The notes: a model not told the origin generated them from the letters alone. A DNA stretch of 64,000 bases from Nocardioides astragali (GCF_024436375.1 NZ_JAFMZM010000002.1:558001-622000); one strand, 5' to 3'. Positions 28,947-42,408 are shown, counted from the stretch's first letter. Made by a program: numbers and translations.

Positions 28947-31034
28947 TCAGTGGAACCGCTTGCCGGTCGCCTTCTCCGAGATGCCCTGCACGTCGAGCAT
29001 GAAGGTCAGCCCGCCGTTCCAGAAGGAGAACCCGGCACCGGTGATCATGGCCAGGTCGATGTCCTGCGGCGCGGCGACGACGCCCTCGTCGAGCATCAGG
29101 CGGGCTTCCTCGGCCAGGCCGGAGAGGGTCTTCTCCCGGACCTCCTCCGTCGTGAGGACGACGGGGTCGGCCGGCTTCTCCAGCAGCGCCTCGACCTCGG
29201 GGTCGATCCGGCCGTCCGGGCCGTAGTACGAGCCCTTCTTCGCCGCCACGATCCGCTCCAGGGCGGGGGAGACGTAGAAGCGGTCGGGGAACGCGCCCTT
29301 GAGCGTCTCGTTGTTGTGCAGCGCGATGGCCGGCCCGACCAGCGAGAGCAGCACGAACGGGGGCATCGGAGCGATGCCCGCGAACGCGTTGTCGGCCACC
29401 TCGACCGGCGTGCCCTCGTCGACGATGCGCCCGACCTCGCTCATGAAGCGGCCCAGGAGCCGGTTGACGATGAAGGACGGGCTGTCCTTGACCAGGATCG
29501 TCGTCTTCTTCAACGACCTGCCGGTGGCGAACGCGGTGGCCAGCGTCGCGTCGTCCGTGGCGTCGCCCTTCACGATCTCCAGCAGCGGCATGATCGCGAC
29601 CGGGTTGAAGAAGTGGAAGCCCACGACCCGCTCCGGGTGCTGCAGGTCCGCGGCCATCTCGGTGATGGAGAGCGACGACGTGTTGGTCGCCAGCACGCAC
29701 TCCGGCGAGACGACCTTCTCGACGTCGGCGAAGACGGACTTCTTGATCGCCATCTCCTCGAAGACGGCCTCGATCACGAAGTCGGCGTCGCCGAAGGCGA
29801 CCTGCTTGTCGGTCTCCCCGGACACCAGCGCCTTGTGCCGGTTGGCCTTGTCCTGGCTGATCCGCCCCTTCGCCTGCAGCTTGTCGATCTCGGCGTGGAC
29901 GTAGGCCACGCCCTTGTCGGCCCGCTCCTGGTCGAGGTCGGTCAGCACGACCGGCACCTCGAGACGGCGTACGAAGAGCAGCGCGAGCTGGCTGGCCATG
30001 AGGCCGGCGCCCACGATGCCCACCTTGGTGACGGGCCGCGCCAGCGACCTGTCGGGCGCGCCCGCGGGACGCTTGGCACGCTTCTGCACCAGGTCGAACG
30101 CGTAGAGCGAGGCCAGCAGCTCGGCCGTCCTCGACAGGGCCTCGAGGGCGTCGTCCTCGGCCGCGAAGCCCGTGTCGCGGTCGGTGTCGCGGGCAGCGGC
30201 GATGATCTCGACGGCCTTGGCGGCCGCAGGTGAGCCGCCACCGGTCTTGCTGGCCACGACGCCCTCGGCGCGGGCGATCGCTGCGTCCCAAGCGTCGCCG
30301 CGGTCCACCTCGGGACGCTCGACGACGACCTCGCCCCGCAGCACGGAGGCCGCCCAGAGCAGCGACTGCTCGAGGAAGTCGGCGCCGTTGAAGACCGCGT
30401 CGGCCAGCCCGATCTCGTACGCCGCCTGACCGCCGAGGGTCTTGCCCTGGTTGAGCGGGTTCTCGAGGATCAGCGTGACGGCCTTGTCGGCCCCGAGCAG
30501 GTTGGGCACGAGCCAGGCGCCGCCCCAGCCCGGGACCAGGCCGAGCATGACCTCGGGCAGGCCGAGGGCAGGGGCGGAGTCCATGACGGTGCGGTAGGTG
30601 CAGTGCAGGGCGACCTCGAGGCCGCCGCCGAGGGCGAGGCCGTTGATGAGGCCGAACGACGGCTTGCCGCCCTCGCCCAGCTTGCGGAAGACCGCGTGCC
30701 CGAGCTCGGCCACGACTCGTACGGCGTCGGGGCCACCGCCCTGGATGGAGGTGAGGTCGGCACCGGCGGCCAGGATGAACGGCTTGCCCGTCACCGCCAG
30801 CGCGTCGATCGAGTCGTCGGCCAGCGCCACGTCGATCGCCTCGTTGAGTGCGAGCAGCGAGCGGGGTCCGAACGTGTTGGGCTTGGTGTGGTCCTCGCCG
30901 TTGTCGAGGGTGATCAGCCCGAAGGTCGCACCGGGCAGCGCGACCTTGCGCAAGTGGGCACGGGTGACGCGCTCCTCGTCGGAGCGGATCGCCTCGGCCC
31001 GGGCGAGGAGGGCGGAGATGTCGGGGGTGCTCAC
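28947..31034 (-). CDS. Fatty-acid oxidation complex alpha subunit (enoyl-CoA hydratase / 3-hydroxyacyl-CoA dehydrogenase)
   Basis: The 695-residue fusion catalyses hydration of enoyl-CoA and NAD-dependent oxidation of 3-hydroxyacyl-CoA. The N-terminal crotonase domain has KPFILAAGADLTSI (oxyanion hole) and INGLALGGGLEVALHCTYR near residue 125. The dehydrogenase domain begins near residue 340 with KVGIVGAGLMASQLA (NAD) and has GFHFFNPVAIMPLLEIV and the C-terminal 3HCDH repeat. GTG 31034 overlaps the thiolase stop as GTGA, so the two form an alpha/beta operon (fadB-fadA type). The frame remains open upstream, antisense to nothing but overlapping the thiolase. Confidence 0.93.
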   Translation of the reverse strand: MSTPDISALLARAEAIRSDEERVTRAHLRKVALPGATFGLITLDNGEDHTKPNTFGPRSLLALNEAIDVALADDSIDALAVTGKPFILAAGADLTSIQGGGPDAVRVVAELGHAVFRKLGEGGKPSFGLINGLALGGGLEVALHCTYRTVMDSAPALGLPEVMLGLVPGWGGAWLVPNLLGADKAVTLILENPLNQGKTLGGQAAYEIGLADAVFNGADFLEQSLLWAASVLRGEVVVERPEVDRGDAWDAAIARAEGVVASKTGGGSPAAAKAVEIIAAARDTDRDTGFAAEDDALEALSRTAELLASLYAFDLVQKRAKRPAGAPDRSLARPVTKVGIVGAGLMASQLALLFVRRLEVPVVLTDLDQERADKGVAYVHAEIDKLQAKGRISQDKANRHKALVSGETDKQVAFGDADFVIEAVFEEMAIKKSVFADVEKVVSPECVLATNTSSLSITEMAADLQHPERVVGFHFFNPVAIMPLLEIVKGDATDDATLATAFATGRSLKKTTILVKDSPSFIVNRLLGRFMSEVGRIVDEGTPVEVADNAFAGIAPMPPFVLLSLVGPAIALHNNETLKGAFPDRFYVSPALERIVAAKKGSYYGPDGRIDPEVEALLEKPADPVVLTTEEVREKTLSGLAEEARLMLDEGVVAAPQDIDLAMITGAGFSFWNGGLTFMLDVQGISEKATGKRFH

Positions 31035-32263
31035 TTGGTCTCTCCGTTCGAGTCGTTCGAGTCGGTCGAGTCGGCGCCGGTCCAGTGCGGGTTCTCCCAG
31101 ATCACCGTGCCGCCCATGCCGATGCCGATGCACATGGTGGTGAGGCCGTAGCGGACCTCGGGGCGCTCCTCGAACGCGCGTGCCAGCTGGGTCATCAGGC
31201 GTACGCCGGACGACGCGAGCGGGTGCCCCATGGCGATCGCGCCGCCGTAGGGGTTGACGCGGGCGTCGTCGTCGGCGATCCCGTAGTGCTCGAGGAAGGC
31301 CAGCACCTGCACGGCGAACGCCTCGTTGACCTCGAAGGCCCCGATGTCGTCGATGGTGAGGCCGGCGAGCCGCAGCGCCTTCTCGGTGGCCGGGATCGGG
31401 CCTGCGCCCATCACCTCGGGCTCGACGCCGACGAAGGCGTAGGTCACCAGGCGCATCTTGACCGGGAGGCCGAGCTCGCGCGCGGTCTCCTCGTCGGCGA
31501 GGAGCGCGGCGGTGGCGCCGTCGTTGATACCGGCGGCGTTGCCCGCTGTCACGTTGCCGTGCGAGCGGAACGGGGTCTTCAGGGCGGCGAGCGACTCCAT
31601 GGTCGTCTCGGGGCGCATCGGCTCGTCCAGCGTGGCGAGGCCCCAGCCGACGTCCGCGGACCGGGTCGCCACGGGCACGAGGTCGGGCTGGATCCTGCCC
31701 GCGTCGTAGGCGGCCTTGGTCTTCTGCTGGCTGCGGACGGCGTACTCGTCGACGCGCTGCTTGGTGATCGTGGGGTAGCGGTCGTGCAGGTTCTCGGCCG
31801 TCTTGCCCATCACCAGCGCGTCCGGGTCGACGATCCGCTCCGACAGGATGCGCGGGTTGGGGTCGACGCCCTCGCCCATGGGGTGGCGGCCCATGTGCTC
31901 CACGCCGCCGGCGATGGCGACGTCGTAGGCGCCGAAGGCGATGCCGGACGCGGTGCTGGTGACCGCGGTCATCGCGCCGGCACACATGCGGTCGATGGAG
32001 TAGCCCGGGACGCTCTGCGGCAGCCCGGACAGCAGGGCGGCGGTGCGGCCGAGCGTGAGGCCCTGGTCGCCGATCTGGGTCGTGGCGGCGAGGGCGACCT
32101 CGTCGACGCGCTCGGGCGGCAGGGACGGATTGCGGCGCATCAGCTCACGGATGCACTTGATGACGAGGTCGTCGGCACGGGTCTCGGCGTACTGGCCCTT
32201 GGCCTTGCCGAACGGGGTGCGCACGCCGTCGACGAAGACGACCTCTCGCTGTGGACGGGGCAC
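31031..32263 (-). CDS. fadA: Acetyl-CoA C-acyltransferase (3-ketoacyl-CoA thiolase, beta subunit)
   Basis: The 410-residue thiolase cleaves 3-ketoacyl-CoA. The nucleophile lies in SIDRMCAGAMTAVTSTA (Cys near residue 95), EVNEAFAVQV and GHPLASSG supply the His residues, and TMCIGIGMGGT carries the second Cys. GTG 32263 (PRPQREVVFVDGVRTPFG) is chosen because GGGAG lies upstream and the family start matches; the open frame extends 34 codons further. Transcription probably initiates near the palindrome at 32313. Confidence 0.93.
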   Translation of the reverse strand: MPRPQREVVFVDGVRTPFGKAKGQYAETRADDLVIKCIRELMRRNPSLPPERVDEVALAATTQIGDQGLTLGRTAALLSGLPQSVPGYSIDRMCAGAMTAVTSTASGIAFGAYDVAIAGGVEHMGRHPMGEGVDPNPRILSERIVDPDALVMGKTAENLHDRYPTITKQRVDEYAVRSQQKTKAAYDAGRIQPDLVPVATRSADVGWGLATLDEPMRPETTMESLAALKTPFRSHGNVTAGNAAGINDGATAALLADEETARELGLPVKMRLVTYAFVGVEPEVMGAGPIPATEKALRLAGLTIDDIGAFEVNEAFAVQVLAFLEHYGIADDDARVNPYGGAIAMGHPLASSGVRLMTQLARAFEERPEVRYGLTTMCIGIGMGGTVIWENPHWTGADSTDSNDSNGETK

Positions 32264-32312
32264 TGGCAGCTCCCAAACTCGTGAGACAGGGGGACGTGAT
32301 GGCAGGGGACAG

Positions 32313-32328
32313 GTTACCCTTCGGTAAC
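32313..32328. promoter_or_regulatory. Palindrome upstream of the fadA operon
   Basis: GTTACC-CTTC-GGTAAC is a perfect 6-bp inverted repeat with a 4-base spacer, 50 bases upstream of the fadA GTG. It is the only strong dyad in the intergenic region and suits a TetR-type fatty-acid repressor. The regulator is not identified. Confidence 0.45.
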
Positions 32329-32378
32329 AAGGCCTGCCCACAGGGGCGGGTGTGTGTCGGGTCACGGGGAGGACGCCC

Positions 32379-32384
32379 TAGGGT
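32379..32384 (+). promoter_or_regulatory. -10 element of a probable leaderless transcript (PAC2)
   Basis: TAGGGT is six bases before ATG 32391, with no Shine-Dalgarno. Confidence 0.45.
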
Positions 32385-32390
32385 TGCCCC

Positions 32391-33341
32391 ATGGCCGAAC
32401 GACTCGTGCACATCGTGGACGACGCGGAGGTGCTGGCCGACGCCGGTGACCTGACGTTGGTCTGCGTGCTCACCGGATTCCTCGACGCGGGCAAGTCGGC
32501 CGAGCTCGCGGCGGACCACCTCGCCCAGCTGTCCGAGGGCAAGGTGGTGGCCACCTTCGACGTTGACTCTCTCCACGACTACCGCGCCCGGCGGCCACCG
32601 ATGTCCTTCGTCCGCGACCACTACGCCGACTACGAGGCGCCGCGCCTGGTCGTCCGTGCCCTGCGCGACACTGGCGGCACGCCCTTCCTGCTGCTGAGCG
32701 GCCCCGAGCCGGACATCCGGTGGGAGGCGTTCGCGCGCTCCGTGCGCGAGGTGGTCGAGCACTTCGGCGTCGCGCGGGTCGTGAGCCTCGGCGCCGTGCC
32801 GATGGCCGTCCCGCACACCCGGCCGATCGCGATCACGCCCCACGCCAACCGTCCCGAGCTCGTGCCCGGCGAGAGCCCCTGGCAGGGCGAGCTGCGGATC
32901 CCCGCGAGCGCGCAGGCGCTGGTGGAGCTCCGGCTGGGGGAGTGGGGACTCGACGCCCTGGGCTACGTCGCCCACATCCCCCACTACCTCGCCCAGATGG
33001 AGTACCCGCAGGCCGCGCTGGCGCTCCTGGAGCACCTCGAGATCGGGGGTCGCCTCACCATCGACCTCGGCGAGCTGCGCGAGTCGGCCCAGATCACGGA
33101 GACGGAGGTGGACCGCTACCTCTCCTCGCACGACGAGGTCGGCGAGGTCGTACGCGGCCTGGAGCAGCAGTATGACTCCTTCCGCGAGGCCGAGTCCGCC
33201 GGCACGTCGCTGCTGGCCGGCGACGGGCCGCTGCCGACCGGCGAGGAGATCGGCAACGCCTTCGAGGCGTTCCTGGCCGACCTCGACGACCAGTCCAAGG
33301 AGAACGGCGACGACACCGGCCCCGGCTGGGAGGACCGCTGA
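32391..33341 (+). CDS. PAC2-family protein
   Basis: The 316-residue protein shows the PAC2 (proteasome assembly chaperone 2-like) fold motifs: LTLVCVLTGFLDAGKSAELA, LVVRALRDTGGTPFLLLSGPEPD, VVSLGAVPMAVPHTRP and a C-terminal helix region with ETEVDRYLSSHDEVGEVVRGLEQQYD. The family is common in Actinobacteria with proteasomes or Pup; its role is not settled. The stop overlaps the thioesterase ATG (TGATG). Confidence 0.85.
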   Translation: MAERLVHIVDDAEVLADAGDLTLVCVLTGFLDAGKSAELAADHLAQLSEGKVVATFDVDSLHDYRARRPPMSFVRDHYADYEAPRLVVRALRDTGGTPFLLLSGPEPDIRWEAFARSVREVVEHFGVARVVSLGAVPMAVPHTRPIAITPHANRPELVPGESPWQGELRIPASAQALVELRLGEWGLDALGYVAHIPHYLAQMEYPQAALALLEHLEIGGRLTIDLGELRESAQITETEVDRYLSSHDEVGEVVRGLEQQYDSFREAESAGTSLLAGDGPLPTGEEIGNAFEAFLADLDDQSKENGDDTGPGWEDR

Positions 33342-34207
33342 TGGCGGGGAGCGCCGCGGAGCTGGTCAAGCTCCTGGAGCTCGAGCAGCTGGAGATCGAC
33401 CTCTTCCGGGGGGCCCAGGCCGACACCGAGCGCCAGCGCGTCTTCGGCGGGCAGGTGGCCGCCCAGGCGGTGGTCGCTGCGACGCGGAGCGTGGAGGGTC
33501 ACTTCGAGCTCCACTCGCTCCACTCCTACTTCCTGCGCCCCGGTGACACCGCGGTCCCGATCGTCTACGACGTGGAGCGGATCCGCGACGGCCGCTCCTT
33601 CGTCACCCGCCGGGTCGCGGCCCGCCAGCACGGCCGCCCGATCTTCTACATGACTGCCAACTTCCAGATCCCGGAACCGGGGCTCGAGCACCAGGACCGG
33701 ATGCCCGAGGTCGTGCCGCCGGAGCAGGGCCTGCCGCTGGTCGACCTGGCGCGCGAACGTGGTCCCGAGGCAGCGGAGCACTGGGAGCGGGAGTGGGCGG
33801 CGCTCGACATCCGCCATGTCGGCGTCACCGGCCGCGGGCTCCCCGACGACCCCGCCCGCCCCGCGCAGGCACGTCTCTGGATCAGGGTCGACGGCACCCT
33901 GTCGGAGGACCCGACCGTCCAGACCGCCGCCTTCACCTACGCCAGCGACCTGACGCTGCTCGGCGCGGCGCTCGTTCCGCACGGCATCCACATCGCCTCG
34001 CCACGCCTCCAGCCGGCCTCGCTGGACCACGCGATCTGGTTCCACCGCCCGTTCCGGACCGACGAGTGGTGGCTGTACGACCAGTTCTCCCCGTTCGCCG
34101 GCGGGGGCCGCGGACTGACGCTCGCGCGTGTGTTCTCCCGGTCGGGCGAGCTCGTGGCGACGGTGGCCCAGGAGGGCCTGATCCGCGTACGCGACCGGGG
34201 CGTGTAG
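33341..34207 (+). CDS. tesB: Acyl-CoA thioesterase II
   Basis: The 288-residue double-hotdog protein hydrolyses acyl-CoA to free fatty acid. QRVFGGQVAAQAVVAATRSV, LHSLHSYFLRPGD and RDGRSFVTRRVAARQHG are in the first hotdog. The second contains SLDHAIWFHRPFRTDEWWLYDQFSPFAGGGRGL, with the catalytic Asp. It is downstream of PAC2 and near beta-oxidation genes. It ends just before an 84-bp nested palindrome. Confidence 0.9.
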   Translation: MAGSAAELVKLLELEQLEIDLFRGAQADTERQRVFGGQVAAQAVVAATRSVEGHFELHSLHSYFLRPGDTAVPIVYDVERIRDGRSFVTRRVAARQHGRPIFYMTANFQIPEPGLEHQDRMPEVVPPEQGLPLVDLARERGPEAAEHWEREWAALDIRHVGVTGRGLPDDPARPAQARLWIRVDGTLSEDPTVQTAAFTYASDLTLLGAALVPHGIHIASPRLQPASLDHAIWFHRPFRTDEWWLYDQFSPFAGGGRGLTLARVFSRSGELVATVAQEGLIRVRDRGV

Positions 34208-34249
34208 CGCTGCACCGTTGCAATTCGACGCAACCCACGCCCCTGACGC

Positions 34250-34333
34250 TTCACCATGGGATGTCGCTCGATCAGCACTTCCCATGGCCAGCTGACCTAG
34301 GGAAGTGCCGCTTCGCCTACATACCGTGATGAA
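34250..34333. repeat. 84-bp nested palindromic element, copy A
   Basis: The outer arms TTCACCATGGGATG and CATACCGTGATGAA are imperfect inverted repeats. The inner arms GCACTTCCC (34275-34283) and GGGAAGTGC (34300-34308) are perfect. Copy B, of exactly the same length, is at 56184-56267. Each copy lies just after a plus-strand stop codon. It may act as a transcription terminator or an extragenic repeat. Confidence 0.85.
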
Positions 34334-34367
34334 ACGTCATGGCGGGCGGCGATCCTCGGATGCGCGC

Positions 34368-35261
34368 TCAGGCCGAGCGGGTACGCCCCAGCAGGTGGGG
34401 CGAACCGTCCTTCGGGCTGGTCAGCGCGAACGTCCAGCCGGCGTCGTCCTGACGGACCGCGAAGGCGACCGTGCCCGGGAGGAAGACCGGCTTCTTGAAG
34501 GCGACCTCGACGGTGAGCGCCGCAGGCAGGCGATTCTCGATCGCCGCGATGGAGCGGGCCTTGGTCCACATCCCGTGCGCGATCTGGCGCGGGAAGCCCA
34601 GCGCCTTCGCGGTCAGCGGGTAGAGATGGATCGGGTTCGCGTCGCCCGAGATCCCGGCATAGGTGCGACCGAGGTTGGCCGGCAGCCGCCACTCGACCCC
34701 CCCGGTGGGCGGGTCCACGATCGCCAGGCCGGGCGCGGGCTCGCCCTCGACCAGGCGCCCGCGGCGCAGGTAGGTCGAGGTCGACTCCCACGCCGTCTCG
34801 CCGTCGGCCGAGACGGTCGTGACGAAGTCGAGCAGCACGCCCTTGGTGTGCGGCCGGGGGGCACCGACCTCGGTCGTCAGGTCGAGTGCCTCGCCGACCC
34901 CGAGGGCGCGGTGGGCGGTGATGGTGTTCTCGACGTGCACCATGCCGATCGCGGGGAAGGGGAAGGCCGGGTCGCTCATGATCGCCATGTGCAGCGGGAA
35001 CGCCAGCATGTGCGGAAAGGTGAGGGGCAGGACGTCCTTGAGCGGGAAACCGCACACGGCGGCGTACGCATCGACGCGCGGTCGCTCGGCGACGACCCGC
35101 TCGCGGGAGTAGGCCAGACCGGTGAAGTCCCTCGCCGGGCCCTTCCGGACCCCCGGGAGCCGGTTGACACCCGGCACGACCGGCAGGGCGGCACGCACGA
35201 GCGTGCTGAGCCCGCCCGGCTCGCCCGAGAGCGTCTTCGTCTGGGCCGGAGCGGTGGCCAT
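34368..35261 (-). CDS. MaoC-family (R)-specific enoyl-CoA/acyl dehydratase (HtdX-like)
   Basis: The 297-residue double-hotdog protein has the hydratase motif YAGISGDANPIHLYP, with catalytic Asp and His, then FPRQIAHGMWTKA, in the second hotdog (residues 200-235). The N-terminal half lacks the motif, as in two-domain actinobacterial enzymes (HtdX, Rv0241c). It is downstream of FabG4 with TGATG overlap. It probably hydrates or dehydrates acyl substrates in lipid metabolism. Confidence 0.87.
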   Translation of the reverse strand: MATAPAQTKTLSGEPGGLSTLVRAALPVVPGVNRLPGVRKGPARDFTGLAYSRERVVAERPRVDAYAAVCGFPLKDVLPLTFPHMLAFPLHMAIMSDPAFPFPAIGMVHVENTITAHRALGVGEALDLTTEVGAPRPHTKGVLLDFVTTVSADGETAWESTSTYLRRGRLVEGEPAPGLAIVDPPTGGVEWRLPANLGRTYAGISGDANPIHLYPLTAKALGFPRQIAHGMWTKARSIAAIENRLPAALTVEVAFKKPVFLPGTVAFAVRQDDAGWTFALTSPKDGSPHLLGRTRSA

Positions 35262-36595
35262 CAGGCGCCCAACATCATCTGGCCGCAGACGCGGACGACG
35301 TTGCCGTTGACCGCACCCGAGCCCGGGCTGGCGAACCAGGCGATGGTCTCGGCGACATCGACGGGCAGACCGCCCTGCGCCATCGCGTTGAGCCGCTGGC
35401 CGACCTCACGGGTCGCGAACGGCACGGCCGCGGTCATCTGCGTGATGATGAAGCCCGGGGCCACGGCGTTGACGGTGATGCCGTCGTCCAGGTCGTCGCG
35501 CAGGCTCTCCACGAGGCCGATGACGCCGGCCTTGGAGGTCGCGTAGTTGGTCTGGCCGACGTTGCCGGCGATGCCCGCGATCGAGGCCACGCCGACGATC
35601 CGGCCGCCGGCGTTGACGACGCCGGAGTCGAGGAGCTCGCGCGTGATCAGCTCCGGGGCGGTGAGGTTGACCGCGATGACGCTGTTCCAGCGGTCCTCGG
35701 CCATGTTGGCGATCCGCTTGTCGCGGGTGATGCCGGCGTTGTGGACGACCACGTCGACGCCGCCGTGGTGCTCCTTGACGTGGTGGGCGATCCGTTGCGG
35801 GGCGTCCTTGGCGGTGATGTCGAGGAAGAGGTGGTCGCCCTCGAGCTCGGCCATCAACGTCTGGAGCTCGCTGGCCGCCTGGGGCACGTCGACACCCACG
35901 ACGGTCGCGCCGTCACGGTGGAGCACGCGGGCGATCTCCTCGCCGATGCCACGGCTGGCCCCCGTCACCAGGGCGACGCTGCCGGCCAGCGGGCGGGTCC
36001 AGTCGGCGACCTCGTCGGTCGAGGTGGCGCCGTGGGCGCCGACCCGGACCACCTGTCCCGAGACGTAGGCCGACTTGGGGGAGAGGAGGAAGGCCAGGGT
36101 GGAGGCCAGCGCACCGTCCGCTGCCGGAGCGACGTAGACCAGCTGCGCGGTCCCGCCGCGACCGATCTCCTTGCCGAGCGAGCGGGTGAAGCCCTCGAGC
36201 GAGCGCTGGGCGATCCGCTCCGAGCCCGACCGCAGCTCCGGCGGCGTACCGATCACCACGACGCGGGGGCAGGACGCGAGCCGTCGCATCAACGGCGTGA
36301 AGAACCCCTGCAGGGCGACGAGCCCGGCGGTGTCCTCGATGCCGGTCGCGTCGAAGACGAGGGCCTTGGCGCTCGCGCCTTCCTCGAGCTCGGTGGCCGA
36401 GGCGATCCCGAGGCCGTCGAGCGTCGTGGGCAGCACCTCGCCGAGGCGACCGGAGCCGCCCAGCACGACCATGCCGTCGACGAGCGGGCCGCCGTCGGAC
36501 CAGCGCTCGAGCGGGGTGGGGTTGGGCAGGCCGAGGTTCTTGACGACCATCCGGCCGATCGTGGTGGACGCGAAGCCCTGATAGCGGTCGCTCAT
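35261..36595 (-). CDS. fabG4: High-molecular-weight 3-oxoacyl-ACP reductase (FabG4-like)
   Basis: The 444-residue protein has an N-terminal region (about 200 residues) resembling a degenerate SDR domain, then a catalytic SDR domain with VALVTGASRGIGEEIARV (NAD(P) binding) and the triad Ser/Tyr/Lys in GVASIAGIAGNVGQTNYATSKAG. This length is typical of FabG4 (Rv0242c). Synteny fabG4-htdX divergent from fadA2 is the same as in Mycobacterium. ATG 36595 has GAGGGA upstream. It reduces 3-ketoacyl-ACP or -CoA. Confidence 0.92.
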   Translation of the reverse strand: MSDRYQGFASTTIGRMVVKNLGLPNPTPLERWSDGGPLVDGMVVLGGSGRLGEVLPTTLDGLGIASATELEEGASAKALVFDATGIEDTAGLVALQGFFTPLMRRLASCPRVVVIGTPPELRSGSERIAQRSLEGFTRSLGKEIGRGGTAQLVYVAPAADGALASTLAFLLSPKSAYVSGQVVRVGAHGATSTDEVADWTRPLAGSVALVTGASRGIGEEIARVLHRDGATVVGVDVPQAASELQTLMAELEGDHLFLDITAKDAPQRIAHHVKEHHGGVDVVVHNAGITRDKRIANMAEDRWNSVIAVNLTAPELITRELLDSGVVNAGGRIVGVASIAGIAGNVGQTNYATSKAGVIGLVESLRDDLDDGITVNAVAPGFIITQMTAAVPFATREVGQRLNAMAQGGLPVDVAETIAWFASPGSGAVNGNVVRVCGQMMLGA

Positions 36596-36790
36596 GGTGA
36601 CGGGATCCCTCTGGGTCGGATGGGGAGGTGTAGACACTGGGACGAGGCCATGTAACTCGTTGTGCAACTCAACGTCCAGATTTCGTGACGTGCCCCTCAC
36701 ATCGTTGGCGACGGGTGGGACACCGGCAAGGATAGGAGCAGGCGCGCCCCGCCAGTCTCGTCACCAGTCTTGTGATCCAGGAGAGCCCGC

Positions 36791-40378
<3,588 letters not shown>

Positions 40379-40379
<1 letters not shown>

Positions 40380-41668
40380 TGTCGCTGGTGATCAAGGGAG
40401 CCTCGCTGCTCGGCGAGGAGACGACGGACCTCTACGTCGACGACAGCGGGTCGTTCGTCGACACAGCCCCGTCGGGCGCCGAGACCATCGACGCCGAGGG
40501 CCTCGTCGCCCTGCCCGGTCTCGTCGACCTCCACACGCACCTGCGCGAGCCGGGACGCGAGGACGCCGAGACCATCCTGACCGGCTCGCAGGCCGCGGCC
40601 CTGGGCGGCTACACGGCCGTGCTCGCGATGGCCAACACCACCCCGGTGACCGACACCGCCGAGGCCGCGACCCGCGTGTGGGAGCTGGGCCGCGAGGCGG
40701 GCCTGGTGCACGTGCAGCCGGTCGGGGCCGTGACGCGCGGTCTCGGGGGCGAGGAGCTCGCCGAGCTCGGGCTCATGCACCGCTCCCGGGCGGGTGTGAC
40801 CGTGTTCTCCGACGACGGCAAGTGCGTCCACGACGCCCGGGTGATGCGACGCGCCCTGGAGTACGTCAAGGCGTTCGGCGGCGTGGTCTCCCAACACTCC
40901 CAGGACCCCACCCTGGCGGGTCCAGCGGCCTGCTGCCACGAGGGCGAGCTCTCCGGCCGGCTCGGCCTCCCGGGATGGCCCGGCATCGCCGAGGAGGTCA
41001 TCGTCGCGCGCGACGTGATGCTGGCCCGTCACACCGGCTCGCGGGTCCACGTCGCCCACGTGTCGACGGCCGGCTCGGTCGAGGTGCTGCGTTGGGCCAA
41101 GGCGCAGGCCAGGCAGGACGGCCACTGGGACGTCACGGCTGAGGTCACGCCACACCACCTGCTGCTCACCACTGACCTGCTGACCGGCTACGACCCGACC
41201 TTCAAGGTCAACCCGCCACTGCGGCCGCAGGAGGACGTCGACGCCCTACGCGAGGCGCTGGCCGACGGCACGATCGACGCCGTCGCGACCGACCACGCGC
41301 CGCACGCGCGGCACGACAAGGAGCACGCCTTCGTCGATGCGGCATTCGGCATGCTCGGCCTGGAGACGGCCCTGGGCGTGGTCCGCACGGTGATGGAGGA
41401 CCTCTCGTGGGCCGACATCGCGCGGGTCATGTCGGTCACCCCGGCTCGCATCGCGGGGCTGGGCGGACAGGGCCGGGTGCTGGCACCGGGGTCACCGGCC
41501 AACGTCGTCCTCGTCGACCCCGAGGCCGACGTCACCGTGGACCGCGACGCCTCGTCGTCGCTGTCGCGCAACAACCCGTGGCACGGCCGGAGCCTGACCT
41601 CGCGCGTGGTGCACACCGTCTACGCCGGTCGGGTGACCGTGCGCGACGGTGCGCTGGTCCAGGCCTGA
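40379..41668 (+). CDS. pyrC: Dihydroorotase
   Basis: The 429-residue zinc amidohydrolase closes carbamoyl aspartate to dihydroorotate. VDLHTHLREPG (two zinc-binding His) is near residue 51, and ATDHAPH (catalytic Asp) is near residue 305. It is of the PyrC type found next to pyrB. ATG 40379 shares one base with the pyrB stop (TGATG). The pyr operon is interrupted directly after this gene. Confidence 0.95.
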
Positions 41669-41678
41669 CCCGACCCGC

Positions 41679-42329
41679 TCAGCTGGTGCGGCGGCGCAGG
41701 TCCAGCACGTTGTCCTGACCGCGGTCGCGGACCGTCGTACGGCCTCGGGTGACGGCCACGGAGTTGCGGTCGCCGGTGAGCACGAGCCGGTCGGCGCGGG
41801 TCACGGCGAGGAGGTTGTCGGAGCCGGTGATCCGGGTGCGATAGGTCGTGGCGGCGGTGACCGAGTCCGACCCGCGCATGCGCAGGACGTTGAGGGTGCC
41901 GGCGCTGAGCGACGACGAGGTGCTGGTGAGCTCGGCGCGCTCGACGAGGCCGGCCACGGTGACCGTCGAGCCGGCCCCGGTGACCGTCAAGGTCTGGATC
42001 GACGGGGTGCTCACGCTGTTGCCGGCGCCGACGAGGTGCACGGCGGCGAGCGGCTTGGCGGTCACGGCGTTGCCGGTGCCCTCGAGGATCAGCTCGGTCG
42101 CGGCCGGCATCGTGACGGTGGCGTCGTCAGCGGTCACCCTCACCACGCCGCAAGTCCCACCCAGGTCGTAGGCGACGTCGTCCCACGGGAGCACGGTCTC
42201 GCGCCCGACCTCGCACTGGACGGGGAGGGCGATCCCGTCGGAGTGGACCGGGGCGGCCATGGCCGCGGCTGTCCCGGTGGTGCCGAGGAGGAGCAGGAGG
42301 GTGGCGGTGGTCCGGGACGTGCGCTTCAC
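41679..42329 (-). CDS. Secreted DUF3060-like repeat protein
   Basis: The 216-residue product has a signal peptide (KRTSRTTATLLLLLGTTGTAAAMAA) and then short repeated strands of the form TVTGAGSTVTVAG, LVGAGNSVST, LTGDRNSVAVTRG, predicted to form a beta solenoid as in DUF3060. No catalytic residues are evident. GTG 42329 is chosen because it begins the signal peptide and has GAGGA nine bases upstream. It converges with pyrC 10 bases away. A paralogue is encoded at 45006-45659. Confidence 0.72.
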   Translation of the reverse strand: MKRTSRTTATLLLLLGTTGTAAAMAAPVHSDGIALPVQCEVGRETVLPWDDVAYDLGGTCGVVRVTADDATVTMPAATELILEGTGNAVTAKPLAAVHLVGAGNSVSTPSIQTLTVTGAGSTVTVAGLVERAELTSTSSSLSAGTLNVLRMRGSDSVTAATTYRTRITGSDNLLAVTRADRLVLTGDRNSVAVTRGRTTVRDRGQDNVLDLRRRTS

Positions 42330-42408
42330 AAGTGGTCCTCGTCGGCTCGGGAACAGGTACATACCGAGAGTACGCACTCGAGGACCGAAGCGCCGTGGGC
42401 CGGGTCAC

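Noticed and set aside
34250..34333. 84-bp palindrome as an insertion sequence end
   Set aside because: No transposase-like gene lies near either copy, and no target duplication was seen.
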